Below are positions 24,397-37,498 of a stretch of DNA of 64,000 nucleotides, in pieces. Made by a program: the position numbers and the translations under genes. Origin of the DNA: Lentinula raphanica (Eukaryota > Basidiomycota > Agaricomycetes > Agaricales > Omphalotaceae); the NCBI GenBank assembly GCA_027919835.1, contig JANVFP010000021.1, positions 1-64,000 of the forward strand. Reading direction: 5' to 3'. The notes under the pieces were generated by a model. It was not told the DNA's origin and ran no database searches. It saw nothing but the letters and a program-made list of their open reading frames with translations. The stretch's first letter is position 1. Every line of letters begins with the position of its first letter.

Positions 24397-26434
24397 CAGC
24401 TGATACTGTAAAACTTTTGTAAAAAGTACCGATAAGTTATCGGGTACCTATTGCAAATAGTTGTGATAACCCGGAGGAGGTCCCGGAAATGGCCCCGGGG
24501 GGTGGTCATGCCTGTCACCACCTGTCACATATGGCTTATATTTACTGTTTTGGGTAATTAATAATCATCCAGATATCAATAAGCAGTACATTTTCAAAAA
24601 AACTTGAAAATTCATAAAAATTCATAAAAAACCTAAAATGGCCTGATTAAGTCAGATCAGGATATGTAAGCAAATGACCTCATATGATAAAAAATGATGT
24701 AGAGCCAATGTAGGTACTAAAAATAGCCCAAAAAATCAATAAAAATGCAAAAAATATTTAGGGATGGTATAGAGCCTATTGCAGGCCCAGGCACATCAAA
24801 ATTACCAAAAAAGGAAAAAATTGATCATGATCTATCTCATCTTGTAGCAAAAAATCTGAAAAAAATCCTAAAAATAGTCAAAAAATTCAGGGGTGCCTTG
24901 TTGGCCCTGAAAATGCAAAATAAAAAAAAATACGCGACAAGTGTAAAAATTTTCATCACTCCAAATCATCCCAAATCCACTATACAGTCAGTATATATGA
25001 TGTATATGCTATATTTAGCATCCTAGTACCTTTATTGGGCTAAAAATAGAACTTGATCTCATCTGATAGTAAAAAATCTGAAAAAATCATAAAAAATACT
25101 CAAAAAATTCAGGGGTGCTTCATTGGCTCTGAAAATGCAAAATAAAAAAATTTACACGACACAATTGAAAAACAATATCACTCCAAATCATACCAAATCC
25201 ACTACACAGTCAGTATATGTCATGTATATGCTATTTATAGCACCCCTAGTACCCTCAATCACTTATATCACTCAAGAATCATACCAAACTGAATAATTTG
25301 GGGAGTAAATATATTGTACATGATATTTTTAGCACACCTAGTACCCTTGATAACTTAGAACAATTTATATTACTCAATATGTCCAGTACACTTAGCACTT
25401 ATCACACCTAACACACTAAAACTCATAACAGTACTTATATGTATTATACTTAACACAGTTGACAATGAAAATACTGTAAACAGTGTTATCAGTCATTATA
25501 CTTAACACACTTGACAGTCAAAAAGTCGGAACAGTTGTTATACTATAACACACTCATAACAACGAGTTTTGGGCGCTTATGGGCGCTTATTTGGTGTTTT
25601 TGAGTCGAAATTCATTAATAGCACACTCAATAATTTTTGTTTGGGCTGTATATTGTGTAAGGATGTTGTTTATATCATAATACACTTGATACAGTTCGAA
25701 GAACTCAAGATTACAGCCTGTGGGACTGGCTATATTGTGATCTTTTGAAATATAACAGTGTTTTATGTAAATGTCAATGCATATGTCCATGTAATGCAAG
25801 TATACTGATGGTGGTTCCTGAGGGAATCACTCCTACAGTCTACTAGAAGTGTCTGGACATGGTTCAGATACTCACTATGACTATTGGACTCTGTGATATA
25901 CATGTACATGTTTCATGTACACTATATAGTATAGATGTCTACACTTACATGTAACAATAGATGTCATATTCAATGACCCCCATTACAGATCTCTTGGCTG
26001 TATCACATAGAGATAGCATAGAATAGGTTGTAGGATGACTATTCTCATGACCCAGTAGCAGTTTGACTTCACAACATGGGTGTATGCACTGACATTTAAT
26101 TAAAACACTGTTATCTCACAAAAGATCACAATATAGCCAGTTCCACAGGCTGTAATCTTGAGTTCTTCGAACTGTATCAAGTGTATTATGATATAAACAA
26201 CATCCTTACACAATATACAGCCCAAACAAAAATTATTGAGTGTGCTATTAATGAATTTCGACTCAAAAACACCAAATAAGCGCCCATAAGCGCCCAAAAC
26301 TCGTTGTTATGAGTGTGTTATAGTATAACAACTGTTCCGACTTTTTGACTGTCAAGTGTGTTAAGTATAATGACTGATAACACTGTTTACAGTATTTTCA
26401 TTGTCAACTGTGTTAAGTATAATACATATAAGTG
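24397..26434. mobile_element. Palindromic element P2, right arm truncated by the LINE
   Basis: The left end CAGCTGATACTGTAAAAC is the same as the left end of P3, followed by an arm that matches P3 closely. The core lies at about 25551-26315. The right arm mirrors the left only to ACATATAAGT at 26434, where the LINE begins. The rest of the right arm is not found elsewhere in the window. The flank at the left end is GGAAAGT. Confidence 0.8.
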
Positions 26435-27236
26435 GGGGACTCCTTGATCCGGAACTACCACCATCAAAGAGACGCCCAAACGGACGTTATACCCCCCGTC
26501 GAGCGCAACACTGACGGTGAAAGCACAACACATGCTAACCATAGAATAATACACTGTGGACCTCGAATAAAAAAAGAGGAACGAGAATATCCTCGTAGTC
26601 TCAAAAGTAAAAACGACTGAGATGTAAATGTAATGCTGCCGCTCAAACCTGAACCAGGTGACGCAAACCGAAACTCAAAGCACACTCTCTTCCTCCAACC
26701 TCACGGTCAACTCCGTCCTTATCATAGAAGATGGAAAACGGATAAACAAGTTTACGTCTACAAACAGAACATGAGGCACCGGAAAACTCAGCGACAACAC
26801 CACAGCATGAGCCTTACCTGAACCACCAACATGCAGTCCGACCACGAACGCAGAAAGGTTTCCACAACTGTCCTAGCTCACGGAATAACTCTTCAAAGCA
26901 GGGCAAAAACTGGTCAACAACGTGAATACAACGAGGTATAGCCCCGGGAAACATAACCCTCATAACGACTAAGCCATTTTCAGGAAAAAGACACCAAGAA
27001 CTAGGATGGCAGGGTAGACACACGAGGGTGTAGTCAAAGATATAAAGAATCAAGAGGTCCAGTAGATGAGTGCACACCAGCACCAAGCTCTACCGTCTAA
27101 CAAAGCACCACCGCAATTCGAAGTAATATGACTATCTACGAGAATGAGACCACACCCACGATGATGGGGAAGGTGCGCCCCGCCATAAAAGTTCTAAAAC
27201 GAGAATCTAACGGCTACACAGGGGAAGGCTCAGCAG
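26435..27236 (+). mobile_element. LINE 5' end and untranslated leader
   Basis: Sequence changes from AT-rich palindrome to GC-richer DNA at 26435 (GGGGGACTCC). It leads without another boundary to the ORF1 ATG at 27237, so it is read as the 5' region of the LINE inserted in P2. Small ORFs here are not supported. Confidence 0.55.
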
Positions 27237-30200
27237 ATGCCTCCTAACAAGAACCCTAGGTTGAACGACTCCCAGACTGCACACAAGACCCCAGTCAGCT
27301 GATACTGTAAAACTTTTGTAAAAAGTACCGATAAGTTATCGGGTACCTATTGCAAATAGTTGTGATAACCCGGAGGGGGTCCCGGAAATGGCCCCGGGGG
27401 GTGGTCATGCCTGTCACCACCTGTCACATATGGCTTATATTTAATGTTTTGGGTAATTAATAATCATCCAGATATTAAATAAGCAGTACATTTTCAAAAA
27501 AACCCGAAAATTCATAAAAATTCATAAAAAACCTAAAATGGCCTGATTAGATCAGATCAGGATATGTAAGCAAAATCCCTCATATGATAAAAAATGATGT
27601 AGGGCCAATGTAGGTATTAAAAATAGCCCAAAAAATCACTAAAAATGCAAAAACTATTTAGGGATGGTATAGAGCCTATAGCAGGCCCAGGCACATCAAA
27701 ATTACCAAAAAAGGAAAAAGTTGATCATGATCTCATCTTGTAGCAAAAAATCTGAAACAAATCCTAAAAATAGTCAAAAAATTCAGGGGTGCCTTGTTGG
27801 CCCTGAAAATGCAAAATAAAAAAAAATACGCAACAAGTGTAAAAATTTTCATCACTCCAAATCATTCCAAATCCACTATACAGTCAGTATATATGATGTA
27901 TATGCTATTTTTAGCATCCTAGTACCTTTATTGGGCTAAAAATAGAACTTGATCTCATCTGATAGCAAAAAATCTGAAAAAATCATTAAAAATGCTCAAA
28001 AAATTCAGGGGTGCCTCAGTAGCTCTGAAAATGCAAAATAACAAAATTTACATGATACAATTGAAAAACAACATCACTCCAAATCATACCAAATCCACTA
28101 CACAGTCAGTATATATCATGTATATGCCATTTATAGCACCCCTAGTACCCTCAATCACTTATATCACTCAAGAATTATACCAAACTGAATATTTTGAGGA
28201 GTAAATATTTTGTACATGATATTTTTAGAACAGCTAGTACCCTTGATAACTTAAAACAATTTATATTACTCAATATGTTCAGTACACTTAGCACTTATCA
28301 CACCTAACTAAAACTCATAACAGTACTTATATGTATTATACTTAACACAGTTGACAATGAAAATACTCAAAACAGTGTTATCAGTCACTGTACTTAACAC
28401 ACTTAACAGTCAAAAAATTGGAACAATGTTACTTTATATACATAACACACTCATTGTTATACTATAACACACTCATAACAACGAGTTTTGGGCACTTATG
28501 GGCGCTTATTTGGTGTTTTTGAGTCGAAATTCATTAATAGCACACTCAATAATTTTTGTGTGGGCTCTATACTGTGTCAGGATGTTGTCTATATCATATT
28601 CATCTGGATACAATTCAGAGAACTCGAAAATTCAACCTGTGGGGCTGGCTATATTGTGATCTTTTGAAATATAACAGTGTTTTATGTAAATGTCAATGCA
28701 TATGTCCATGTAATGCAAGTATACTGATGGTGTTTCATGAGGGAATCACCCCTACAGTCTACTAGAAGTGTCTGAACATGGTTCAGATACTCACTATAAC
28801 TATTGGACTCTGTGATATACATGTACATGTTTCATGTACACTATAGATGTCTACACTTACATGTAACAATAGATGTCATATTCAATGTCTCCCATTACAG
28901 ATCTCTTAGCTGTATCACATAGAGTTAGCATAGAATAGGTTGTAGGATGACTCTTCTCATGACCCAGTAGCAGTTTGACTTCACAACATGGGTGTATGCA
29001 TTGACATTTACATAAAACACTGTTATCTCACAAAAGATCACAATATAGCCAGTCCCAAAAGCTGTAATCTTGAGTTCTCCAAATTGTATCAAGTGCAGTA
29101 TGACATAAACAACATCCTGACACAATATAGAGCCCACACAAAAATTGATGAGTGTGCTATTAATGAATTTCGACTCAAAAACACAAAATAAGCGCCCATA
29201 AGCGCCCAAAACTCGTTGTTATGAGTGTGTTATAGTATAACAATGAGTGTGTTATGTATATAAAGTAACATTGTTCCGACTTTTTGACTGTTTTGAGTAT
29301 TTTCATTGTCAACTGTATTAAGTATAATACATATAAGTACTGTTATGAGTTTTAGTGTGTTAGGTATGATACTAAGTGCTAAGTGTACTGAACATATTGA
29401 GTAATATAGTAAATTGTTCTAAGTTATCAAGGGTACTAGGTATGCTAAAAATATCATGTACAATATATTTACTCCCCAAATTATTCAGTTTGGTATGATT
29501 CTTGAGTGATATGAGTGATTAGGGTACTAGGGGTGCTATAAATGGCATATACATGATATATACTGACTGTGTAGTGGATTTGGTATGATTTGGAGTGATG
29601 AAAATTTTCACACTTGTCGTGTATTTTTTTTTATTTTGCATTTTCAGGGCCAACAAGGCACCCCTGAATTTTTTGACTATTTTTAGGATTTTTTTTAGAT
29701 TTTTTGCTACAAGATGAGATCATGATCAATTTTTTCCTTTTCTGGTAATTTTGATGTGCCTGGGCCTGCAATAGGCTCTATACCATCCCTAAATAGTTTT
29801 TGCGTTTTTAGTGATTTTTTGGGCTATGTTTAGTACCTACATTGGCCCTACATCATTTTTTATCATATGAGGGATTTTGCTTACATATCCTGATCTGACC
29901 TAATCAGGCCATTTTAGGTTTTTTATGAATTTTTATTAATTTTCGGGTTTTTTTGAAAATGTACTGCTTATTTAATATGATTATTAATTACCCAAAACAG
30001 TAAATATAAGCCATATGTGACAGGTGGTGACAGGCATGACCACCCCCCGGGGCCATTTCCGGGACCCCCTCCGGGTTATCACAACTATTTGCAATAGGTA
30101 CCCGATAACTTATCAGTGTTTTTTACAAAAGCTTTATTGTATCCTGTGCCCCAGTCGCCTCTTCCCCCGATAAAACCAACCGGAAGATCCCAAATCAAAC

Positions 30201-31723
30201 GGCCAACACGCAGACCTCTCAGGTGTTGCCCCCAGCGGGATCCGACGACGATATGCAACCCGAATCCGGAGATGAGGAGGACGATGACCAACCAGAAGCT
30301 GACAAGCCCTATCGTCGACGGATGTACAACCCAAATACTGACCCCGAGAATGTATCCATGCACGCTCATGGGAATACCGACGACGTCTTCACAGCCGGGA
30401 CGCAGATTCTGGTCCATGCGACACCCAACGAAGGAACTGCCTCCACAGCTGGAGGGCAGGCTCGTGCACCCCAGACTGCGGACAACAGTGATGATGAACA
30501 AGAAGCCCGCAGGCAAAACACTCGCACCATCTCCTTTGCTAGCCGCAGCCTGATGCGCCCGCTCACCCTTATCCAGGTGGGAACCCTAGACGAAGAAAAG
30601 AATCGGAACGTCTTCGGGAGTGGAGAGAACCCTCATGGGTACATCGAAAAACCAGAGGCGGTATACACGGACGACCAAATGCTGATCCTTCAGCACTGCT
30701 CGACCAATGAAGGACACTTCATCCGAGCTCTCTTTTACCCATCCTACATCTTCCAAGGGGTAACCCCAGATTGGGTGGAGCTGTACTGTCACCCTAGGAG
30801 CAAATTCCTCGCCTTTGTCTTCTTCAACGGAGGAAATGCCCTACACACGAAACATAAAAGCACCGTAACTGACCTCCGAGACTTCCTCCTACGAATCGGC
30901 TGCAAAGCCGACGACATCCAGATAAACGCCCCCTTCTACCAACGTCCCAAAGTTGAAGACGACGGCGATAATAACCAGAAGAAATTGACCGCGAGTGGAA
31001 GCTCGAGAAGCAAGCCCAGTCCAAAACGTCTCCTCGGAGGCCTTTCTCCTGTTGGACACCCGAAGGAAAACGACAAGTACAAGGGACCGAACACCGCCTT
31101 CGTCCGTATCGGATCCGCTAACATCAGGAGCGCTCTCGTTCACCTCCAGACTATTGCGGTATCCAAGACGCTCACTTTCCATGTCATCACTCCATCCACC
31201 GCCTATCGTCCCTGGATCGTTTGTACGATGTTCGCGAACACCCTTACAACAAGCGACCACAACCGTGTCGGCATCCGGTGGGCCATCATGAAAGCTGTCC
31301 GTGACGATCCTACCCTCATCAACAGAATCACCGAGCTGGGGTAACGCGGGAACGGCTCAGGAACGAGTACAAGCTTTCATCGATACGATCCAGGTCTACA
31401 ATGCGCACTACACTGCAACGAAAGAGGGCCAGACCTGCAGCGCGTGGCTAGTATATGCCATGCCCAACCCAAAGGAGGGTTCCTTTGAAGAAATGGACGC
31501 CCGAGAGCAGAAGGTCCGCACTTTGATCAGTAGGCTCCGTTTACAGTTTGAGGCATTTGACATCTGGGGCGAGGTAATCGAATGCACGAAGTGCAAACTA
31601 CTAGAGCACCAAGCGTACCAGTGCACGTTCCAGTCTGGAACAGCATGGAATGGCCTGAAAGATGGGATCAGCGAGGTTCTCAATGAGATTAAGAATGCAA
31701 AGAAGACAGGCCGGGCATCCTAA
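27237..31723 (+). pseudogene. LINE ORF1 (gag-like, CCHC knuckle), split by P3 and frameshifted
   Basis: ORF1 starts at ATG 27237 (MPPNKNPRL), runs to 27295, is interrupted by P3, and resumes at 30156 in the same frame once P3 and one CCCCAGT are removed. It continues to 31344, where it stops after RITELG. Sense continues in the +1 frame (GNAGTAQERVQAF onward) to 31723, so a frameshift lies near GGGG at about 31339. The C-terminal part has CTKCKLLEHQAYQC, a CCHC knuckle expected of an RNA-binding ORF1 protein. The N-terminal part is acidic and low complexity. P3 and the frameshift both prevent a normal product. Confidence 0.75.
27296..30148. mobile_element. Palindromic element P3, complete
   Basis: The ends are CAGCTGATACTGTAAAAC on the left and, reversed, CACAGGATACAATAAAG on the right. 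Both are followed by TTTTGTAAAAA, then CGATAAGTTATCGGG or a close variant. CCCCAGT flanks both sides (27289-27295 and 30149-30155), a 7-bp target duplication. The arms mirror through the whole 2853 bp, with the core at about 28471-29222 and the centre near 28.85 kb. No transposase is present. It interrupts LINE ORF1 after about 20 codons. Confidence 0.9.
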
Positions 31724-31962
31724 TCTGTGTATCGCGTAGGCACATCTTAAATAGTATGATGTTGGGACGTTGTTAGACTCTCAATTGTATCTGTCCAACA
31801 TGTATTATTCAATCAACCCATGCCTGATTATGAACTCAGTCTATTAACGACTCTTGCCTGAACTTGGATAGGAAGAAGTCGCATAATACCAGTGCGCAAC
31901 CTTTTACTGCTTAATATACTGACCAGGAGTTTGCTTCTGGGACAGGACGCAGGAAAAAGGAT

Positions 31963-32571
31963 ATGCGTACAGAAACCATTAAGGCCGATTCCTTGATGAG
32001 TACTCTGCTACGCCGCAATGGTGGGGCTATTGAGCCCGGGGAACACCTGCCAGCAATCCTGGCTTCCTATTGTCTAATCAGTGCGTGTGTCCAAGTACCC
32101 ACTGGTATTCAATACGGAGTCCCCTCTACAGGTAAGCTATTCTCTGACCCTCGCGAGGTAGAGAATACAGACCACTCGACGCAACAAACAACAATACAAA
32201 TCAAACTCAAAATTCAAGGCAACGACATGGGATTACGGACAACAGCACTTCCGAATCTGGAGGGAGTGTCAATGCCGCCCCCAGACACACTCCCGAGGAA
32301 AGATTTGGAAGAGGAGGGGATAGGTCTCAGACTCGAGGCCCCAGCAGTCAAAACACGACACCTGGACCGGCCACAAATGGCACGGATAGGCAAAATGCCA
32401 CTGGTCCCAATAATACTGAGGACACGGTCAACCACAGACCGAACGGTGATCGACCACCGGACTCCGACTCACAGGAGAGAAATCATAGGAACGTGCATAT
32501 GCATAATGAACAGACCAGACATCGCCGATGCAGGAAGCAAACAAACTCCGCGATCAAGATTGCAGCACTGA
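31963..32571 (+). other. Open stretch between LINE ORF1 and ORF2
   Basis: A 202-codon ORF ends overlapping the start of the endonuclease frame. It has no recognised domain and may be the shifted N-terminal part of ORF2. Bases 31724-31962 hold no ORF I can support and look like the inter-ORF spacer. Confidence 0.3.
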
Positions 32572-34073
32572 ATATCAGGGGACATGGAACGATGAACCCC
32601 GGACATACTGAGAACAAATGGCTACATGTACGCCAGACCATGAACCGTCACCGAATAGGGATCTTAGTGGTTGGAGAGGCTCACTTGGACTCTCAAAGGA
32701 GAGAGGATATTGAGCAAATCCATGGAGCGAGCTTGAAGATACTCTTTTCCAAGAAGCAGGATACCCCAAATGCTGCGGGAATTGCATTTGCTTTGAACAA
32801 AAGCATAACAAACACGGAAGGGGTACAAACATATGAGATTGTAGCTGGACATGCACTTCTGATGGAAGTCAACTGGCATAATGATGAAAGGCTATCAGTA
32901 CTAGGGATATATGCCCCAAACGCAAGCATGCAAGAAAATGCAGGCTTCTGGGAAAAAATCAAGAACTTCTTTGAGCGGAACCCCAGGATTCGGAAACCAG
33001 ACCTGATGCTGGGAGACTGCAATGTAGTAGAGGAGCCGATTGATCGTCTGCCAATGAGAAGCGATGCACAAGGTGCTGTGGACTCACTAGATGAATTGAA
33101 AACTGCGTTACAGCTCGAAGACGGATGGAGATGTACTTATCCGTCTACACTGAAATACACATTCATGAGAACCGCACAGGACCACACAAAACACCATGCT
33201 CGTCTCGATCGAATCTATAATAGGACAAATATAAATGAGCACCTCTTCGAGTGGAAGATTGAAACATTGGGTATAAAAACAGACCATGACATGGTGTCAG
33301 TAAGACTCACTTCCGAGACAGCACCAAAAGTTGGGAATGGCAGGTGGGTTATGCCACACCACATAATATATGACAAAACCATGCGAGACTTCATAAACAA
33401 AGAAGGTATGAAGTTAGAAGACAACATTACCACATTGGAGAATGAGGATTGGGATCCCACCAGGAACATACAGACTGAATGGGCTATATTCCAACAAGCA
33501 TTTGTCAAACTAGCTCGTGAACGGGCAAAGGTAGTAGTACCAAGGTTAGATCGGGAAATCCAGATAACGGAGAGTAAAATCGACACAATTAGCAATGACC
33601 CACAGATAGGGGATGATGAGCGGATGATCTCTATGTCAATGCTCAAAGAAAAATTGATATCGCTGGAACAACAGCGGCATAAGTCAACCAGAGACATGAC
33701 GAAAACCAGAAATATGGTATATGGGGAGACCATATCGAGATACTGGTCCCTTCAAAATAAATCAAAGAGCCCGCGGCAGCTTCTACGTCGACTAGAAAAG
33801 ATGACAGCAGATAATGGGATAGCACCAGTGGAAGCTGGACCCCAACAAGTGGAAGCTACGAGGGAATACGAGACTCACTCCCAACGCGTGGCAGACATGA
33901 TGCGAGATCATCATAGCAAAATTCAGTTAGATGATAATGACCCAGACCCAATGGAAAGAGAGCGGGCGATACAGAACGTGCTTGAACGGATTGACTGTAA
34001 AATCCACGAGAACCACGCACAGGATCTGGGCAACCTCTTGACAGATGAGGCAGTTGCGGAGGCCCTCCGTCTC
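32493..34073 (+). pseudogene. LINE ORF2, endonuclease part only
   Basis: The frame holds an apurinic-type (EEP) endonuclease as in L1/Tad clade LINEs. It begins IKIAALNIRGHG, then GILVVGEAHLDS with the catalytic Glu, LMLGDCNVVEEP with Asp and Asn, and ends KTDHDMVSVRL with the Asp-His pair (about codons 20-260). A helical linker follows (RDMTKTRNMVYGE, RYWSLQNKSKSPRQLL). The reverse transcriptase that should come next is absent because the frame runs into the P4 terminus: the last residues LQLKL and the stop at 34088 come from P4. This LINE cannot reverse-transcribe itself. Confidence 0.85.
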
Positions 34074-37000
34074 CAGCTGAAGCTGTAAAAACTCCGCGAA
34101 GTAGTCCGATAAGTCTCCACCACAGCTTCGCGAAGTAACAGGACTCGCTCTCGAAGCTCAACAAACCCTTCCGGGTAGGCCAGTAGGGCTCCGGGGGGTG
34201 CTCGGCTATTTAGTATATTTAATAATATTTAATAATTCTTTTATTATTTAATAGGTATATTATAATAAATCTACTTTGCGAAGCTGTACTGCACTTCGCA
34301 AAGTGACTACGTTTACGGCAATCATGAAATCAGGTAAATTAGGGTTAGATCATTACGTCATTGATTTCCTTTTTGGGTTATGATATTTTTGAATAGAAAA
34401 AAGCATAGAATGATATTATTGATCTTGAGGTGCTAAAATATGACAGAGGAAACCAAAAATAGCATCAGGAAAAATATTCTCATCTCTAGAGTCCCCAGAG
34501 ATACCCCCCAATTCCTAGGTAGTCTCAGAGAGCCTAGAGTATCTGAGTTCTTTGAGGCTTCTAAAAATTCTCTGGGTGCTTTCTAGTGCTTTCTGGTGCT
34601 TTCTGGTGCTTTCAGGATCTCTAGGATGTTTTTTGATCTTTCAAAGCTCACAAAAATCTCTGAGCAGCCTAGGAATTGGGGGGTATCTCTAGGGACTCTA
34701 GAGATGGGAATATTTTTCCTGATGAGCTACAATGGGGTATTGGCTACCTCAGGCACATCAAAATTGCCTAAAAAGGAAATTGGTCCAAAAATAGAACTTG
34801 ATCTCATCAGATAGCAAAAAATCTGAAAAAATCATAAAAAATACTCAAAAAATTCAGGGTTGCCCCGTTGGCCCTGAAAATGCAAAATAAAAAAAATACG
34901 CGACAAGTGTAAAAAATGTTATCACTCCAAAATCATACTAAATCTAGGTATATATGATGTACATGCTATTTTTATCACACCTAGTACCCTCAGACACTTA
35001 GAATGGCTTATATCATTCAATTTATTAAACTTAACACACTTGACAATGAAAAAAACTCAGAACAGTAGTAATGTATCTTATACTCAATACTGACAATACA
35101 CTTAACACACTCAACAATGAAAAACCTCAAAACAGTGTTCATGTGTGTTATACTTAGAACACATAATACACTTAACAATGAAAAGTCTCGGAACAATACT
35201 AATGTATATCATACTCAACACACTTCACAATGAAAAAACTCGGAACAGTGCTCATGTGTATTATACTTAATACACTTCATCAATCAATATAACACACTTC
35301 ACAATCAAAAACTTGGAGTAGTTTAATCACTCATTATACTTATCACACTGAACACACTTCATCAGTAAATATAACAGACCTATAATGGGACATTGTTATA
35401 CTATAACACACATATAACAACGAGTACAACGAGTTTTGGGCGCTTATGGGCGCTTATTTGGTGTTCTTGAGTCGAAAATCATTAATAACACACTCAATAA
35501 TTTTCATGTGTCCTTTATATTGTGTCAGAATGTTGTTTATATCATACCTTCCTAGATACAATTTGGAGAGCCAAAAAATTCAGCCTATAGAGCTGGATAT
35601 ATGATGATCTTTTATGATTTTACACTGTTTTGTATAAATCACAGTGCATACATCCATGTTATGAAGTCAAACTCCTTCTGGGCAATGAAAGGAGACATCC
35701 TACAACCTATTCTATGCTTACTCTGTGTCATAAAGCTAAGAGACTTACAATGGGAGTCATTGAGTATGACATCTGTAGTTACATGCAAGTATACATATCA
35801 CCAATATACATGAAATATGTAGATGTATATTACAGAGTCCAATGGTCATGGTGAGTATCCGAATCATGTTCATACACTGCTAGTACACTGTAGGAGTGCT
35901 CTCCCCATGAGACAGCTTTGGTATCTATGCAATACATGAACATATGAATTGTCATTTACCTAAAACACTGTTAAATCATAAAAGATCATGATATAGCCAT
36001 CCCTACAAGCTGTAATCTTGAGTTCTCCGAATTGTATCTAGGGGAGTATGATGTATACAACATCCTGACTGAACAGAAAGTCCTCACAAAAATAATTGAG
36101 TGAGGTATAAATGAATTTCGACTCAAAAACATCAAATAAGCGCCCATAAGCGCCCAAAACTCGTTGTAATATGTGTGTTATAGTATAACAATGTCCTATT
36201 AAAGGTATGTTATTCTTACTGATGAAGTGTGTTCAGTGTGATACATGTTATGAGTGATTACACTACTCTGATTTTTATTGTTAAGTGTGTTATATTGATT
36301 GATGAAGTGTATTAAGTATAACACACATGAGCACTGTTCCAAGTTTTTTCATTGTAAAGTGTGTTGAGTATGATATACATTAGTATTGTTCCGAGACTTT
36401 TCATTGTTAAGTGTACTATGTGTTTTAAGTATAACACACATGAACACTTTTTTGAGGGTTTTCATTGTTGAGTGTGTTAAGTGTGTTGAGTATGATATAC
36501 ATTAGTATTGTTCCGAGACTTTTCATTGTTAAGTGTATTATGAGTTTTAAGTATAACACACATGAACACTGTTTCAAGGGTTTTCATTGTTGAGTGTGTT
36601 AAATATGTTGAGTATGATATACATTAGTATTGTTCTGAGACGTTCCATTGTTAAGTGTATTATGTGTTTTAAGTATAACACATATGAACACTGTTTTGAG
36701 GTTTTTCATTGTTGAGTGTGTTAAGCATATTGAGTATAATATATATTACTACTGTTCTGAGTTTTTTCATTAACAAGTGTGTTAAGTTTATCAAGCATTG
36801 AGTGTGCTGAATATATTGAATGATATAAGTCATTCTAAGTGTCTGAGGGTACTAGGTGTGCTAAAAATAGCATGTACATCATATATACCTAGATTTGGTA
36901 TGATATGGAGTGATAACATTTTTTACACTTGTCGCGTATTTTTTTTTATTTTGCATTTTCAGGGCCAACGAGGCAACCCTGAATTTTTTGAGTATTTTTT

Positions 37001-37498
37001 ATGATTTTTTCAGATTTTTTGCTATCTGATGAGATCAAGTTCTATTTTTGGACCAATTTCCTTTTTAGGCAATTTTGATGTGCCTGAGGTAGCCAATACC
37101 CCATTGTAGCTATTTTTGGTTTCCTCTGTCATATTTTAGCACCTCAAGATCAATAATATCATTCTATGCTTTTTTCTATTCAAAAATATCATAACCCAAA
37201 AAGGAAATCAATGACGTAATGATCTAACCCTAATTTACCTGATTTCATGATTGCCGTAAACGTAGTCACTTTGCAAAGTGCAGTACAGCTTCGCAAAGTA
37301 GATTTATTATAATATACCTATTAAATAATAAAAGAATTATTAAATCTTATTAAATATACTAAATAGCCGAGCACCCCCCGGAGCCCTACTGGCCTACCCG
37401 GAAGGGTTTGTTGAGCTTCGAGAGCGAGTCCTGTTACTTCGCGAAGCTGTGGTGGAGACTTATCGGACTACTTCGCGAAGTTTCTACAGCTACGGGTG
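34074..37498. mobile_element. Palindromic element P4 (P1-type ends), no target duplication
   Basis: The left end CAGCTGAAGCTGTAAAAAC and right end (reversed CACCCGTAGCTGTAGAAAC) match P1 termini. Subterminal TTCGCGAAGTA and CTTTGCGAAG repeats occur on both sides, then mirrored arms with the core at about 35401-36175. A 7-bp duplication is not present: the left flank is CCGTCTC in the LINE and the right flank is GTAAATG in the HIT zinc-finger gene. The two halves therefore probably come from two insertions joined by recombination. Confidence 0.85.
34463..34724. mobile_element. E-family element E3 in the left arm of P4
   Basis: The element has CATCAGGAAAAATA and its inverted copy at the ends and is 262 bp long. 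AG duplicates on both sides (34461-34462 and 34725-34726). The mirrored right arm of P4 (about 37090-37120) supplies the empty site: CCAAAAATAGCTACAATGG when reversed, which proves the 2-bp duplication. Confidence 0.93.

Noticed and set aside
26435..27086. Small ORFs at 26432-26620 and 27086-26814
   Set aside because: They lie in the LINE leader, have no recognised content, and the ORF1 start at 27237 explains the region.
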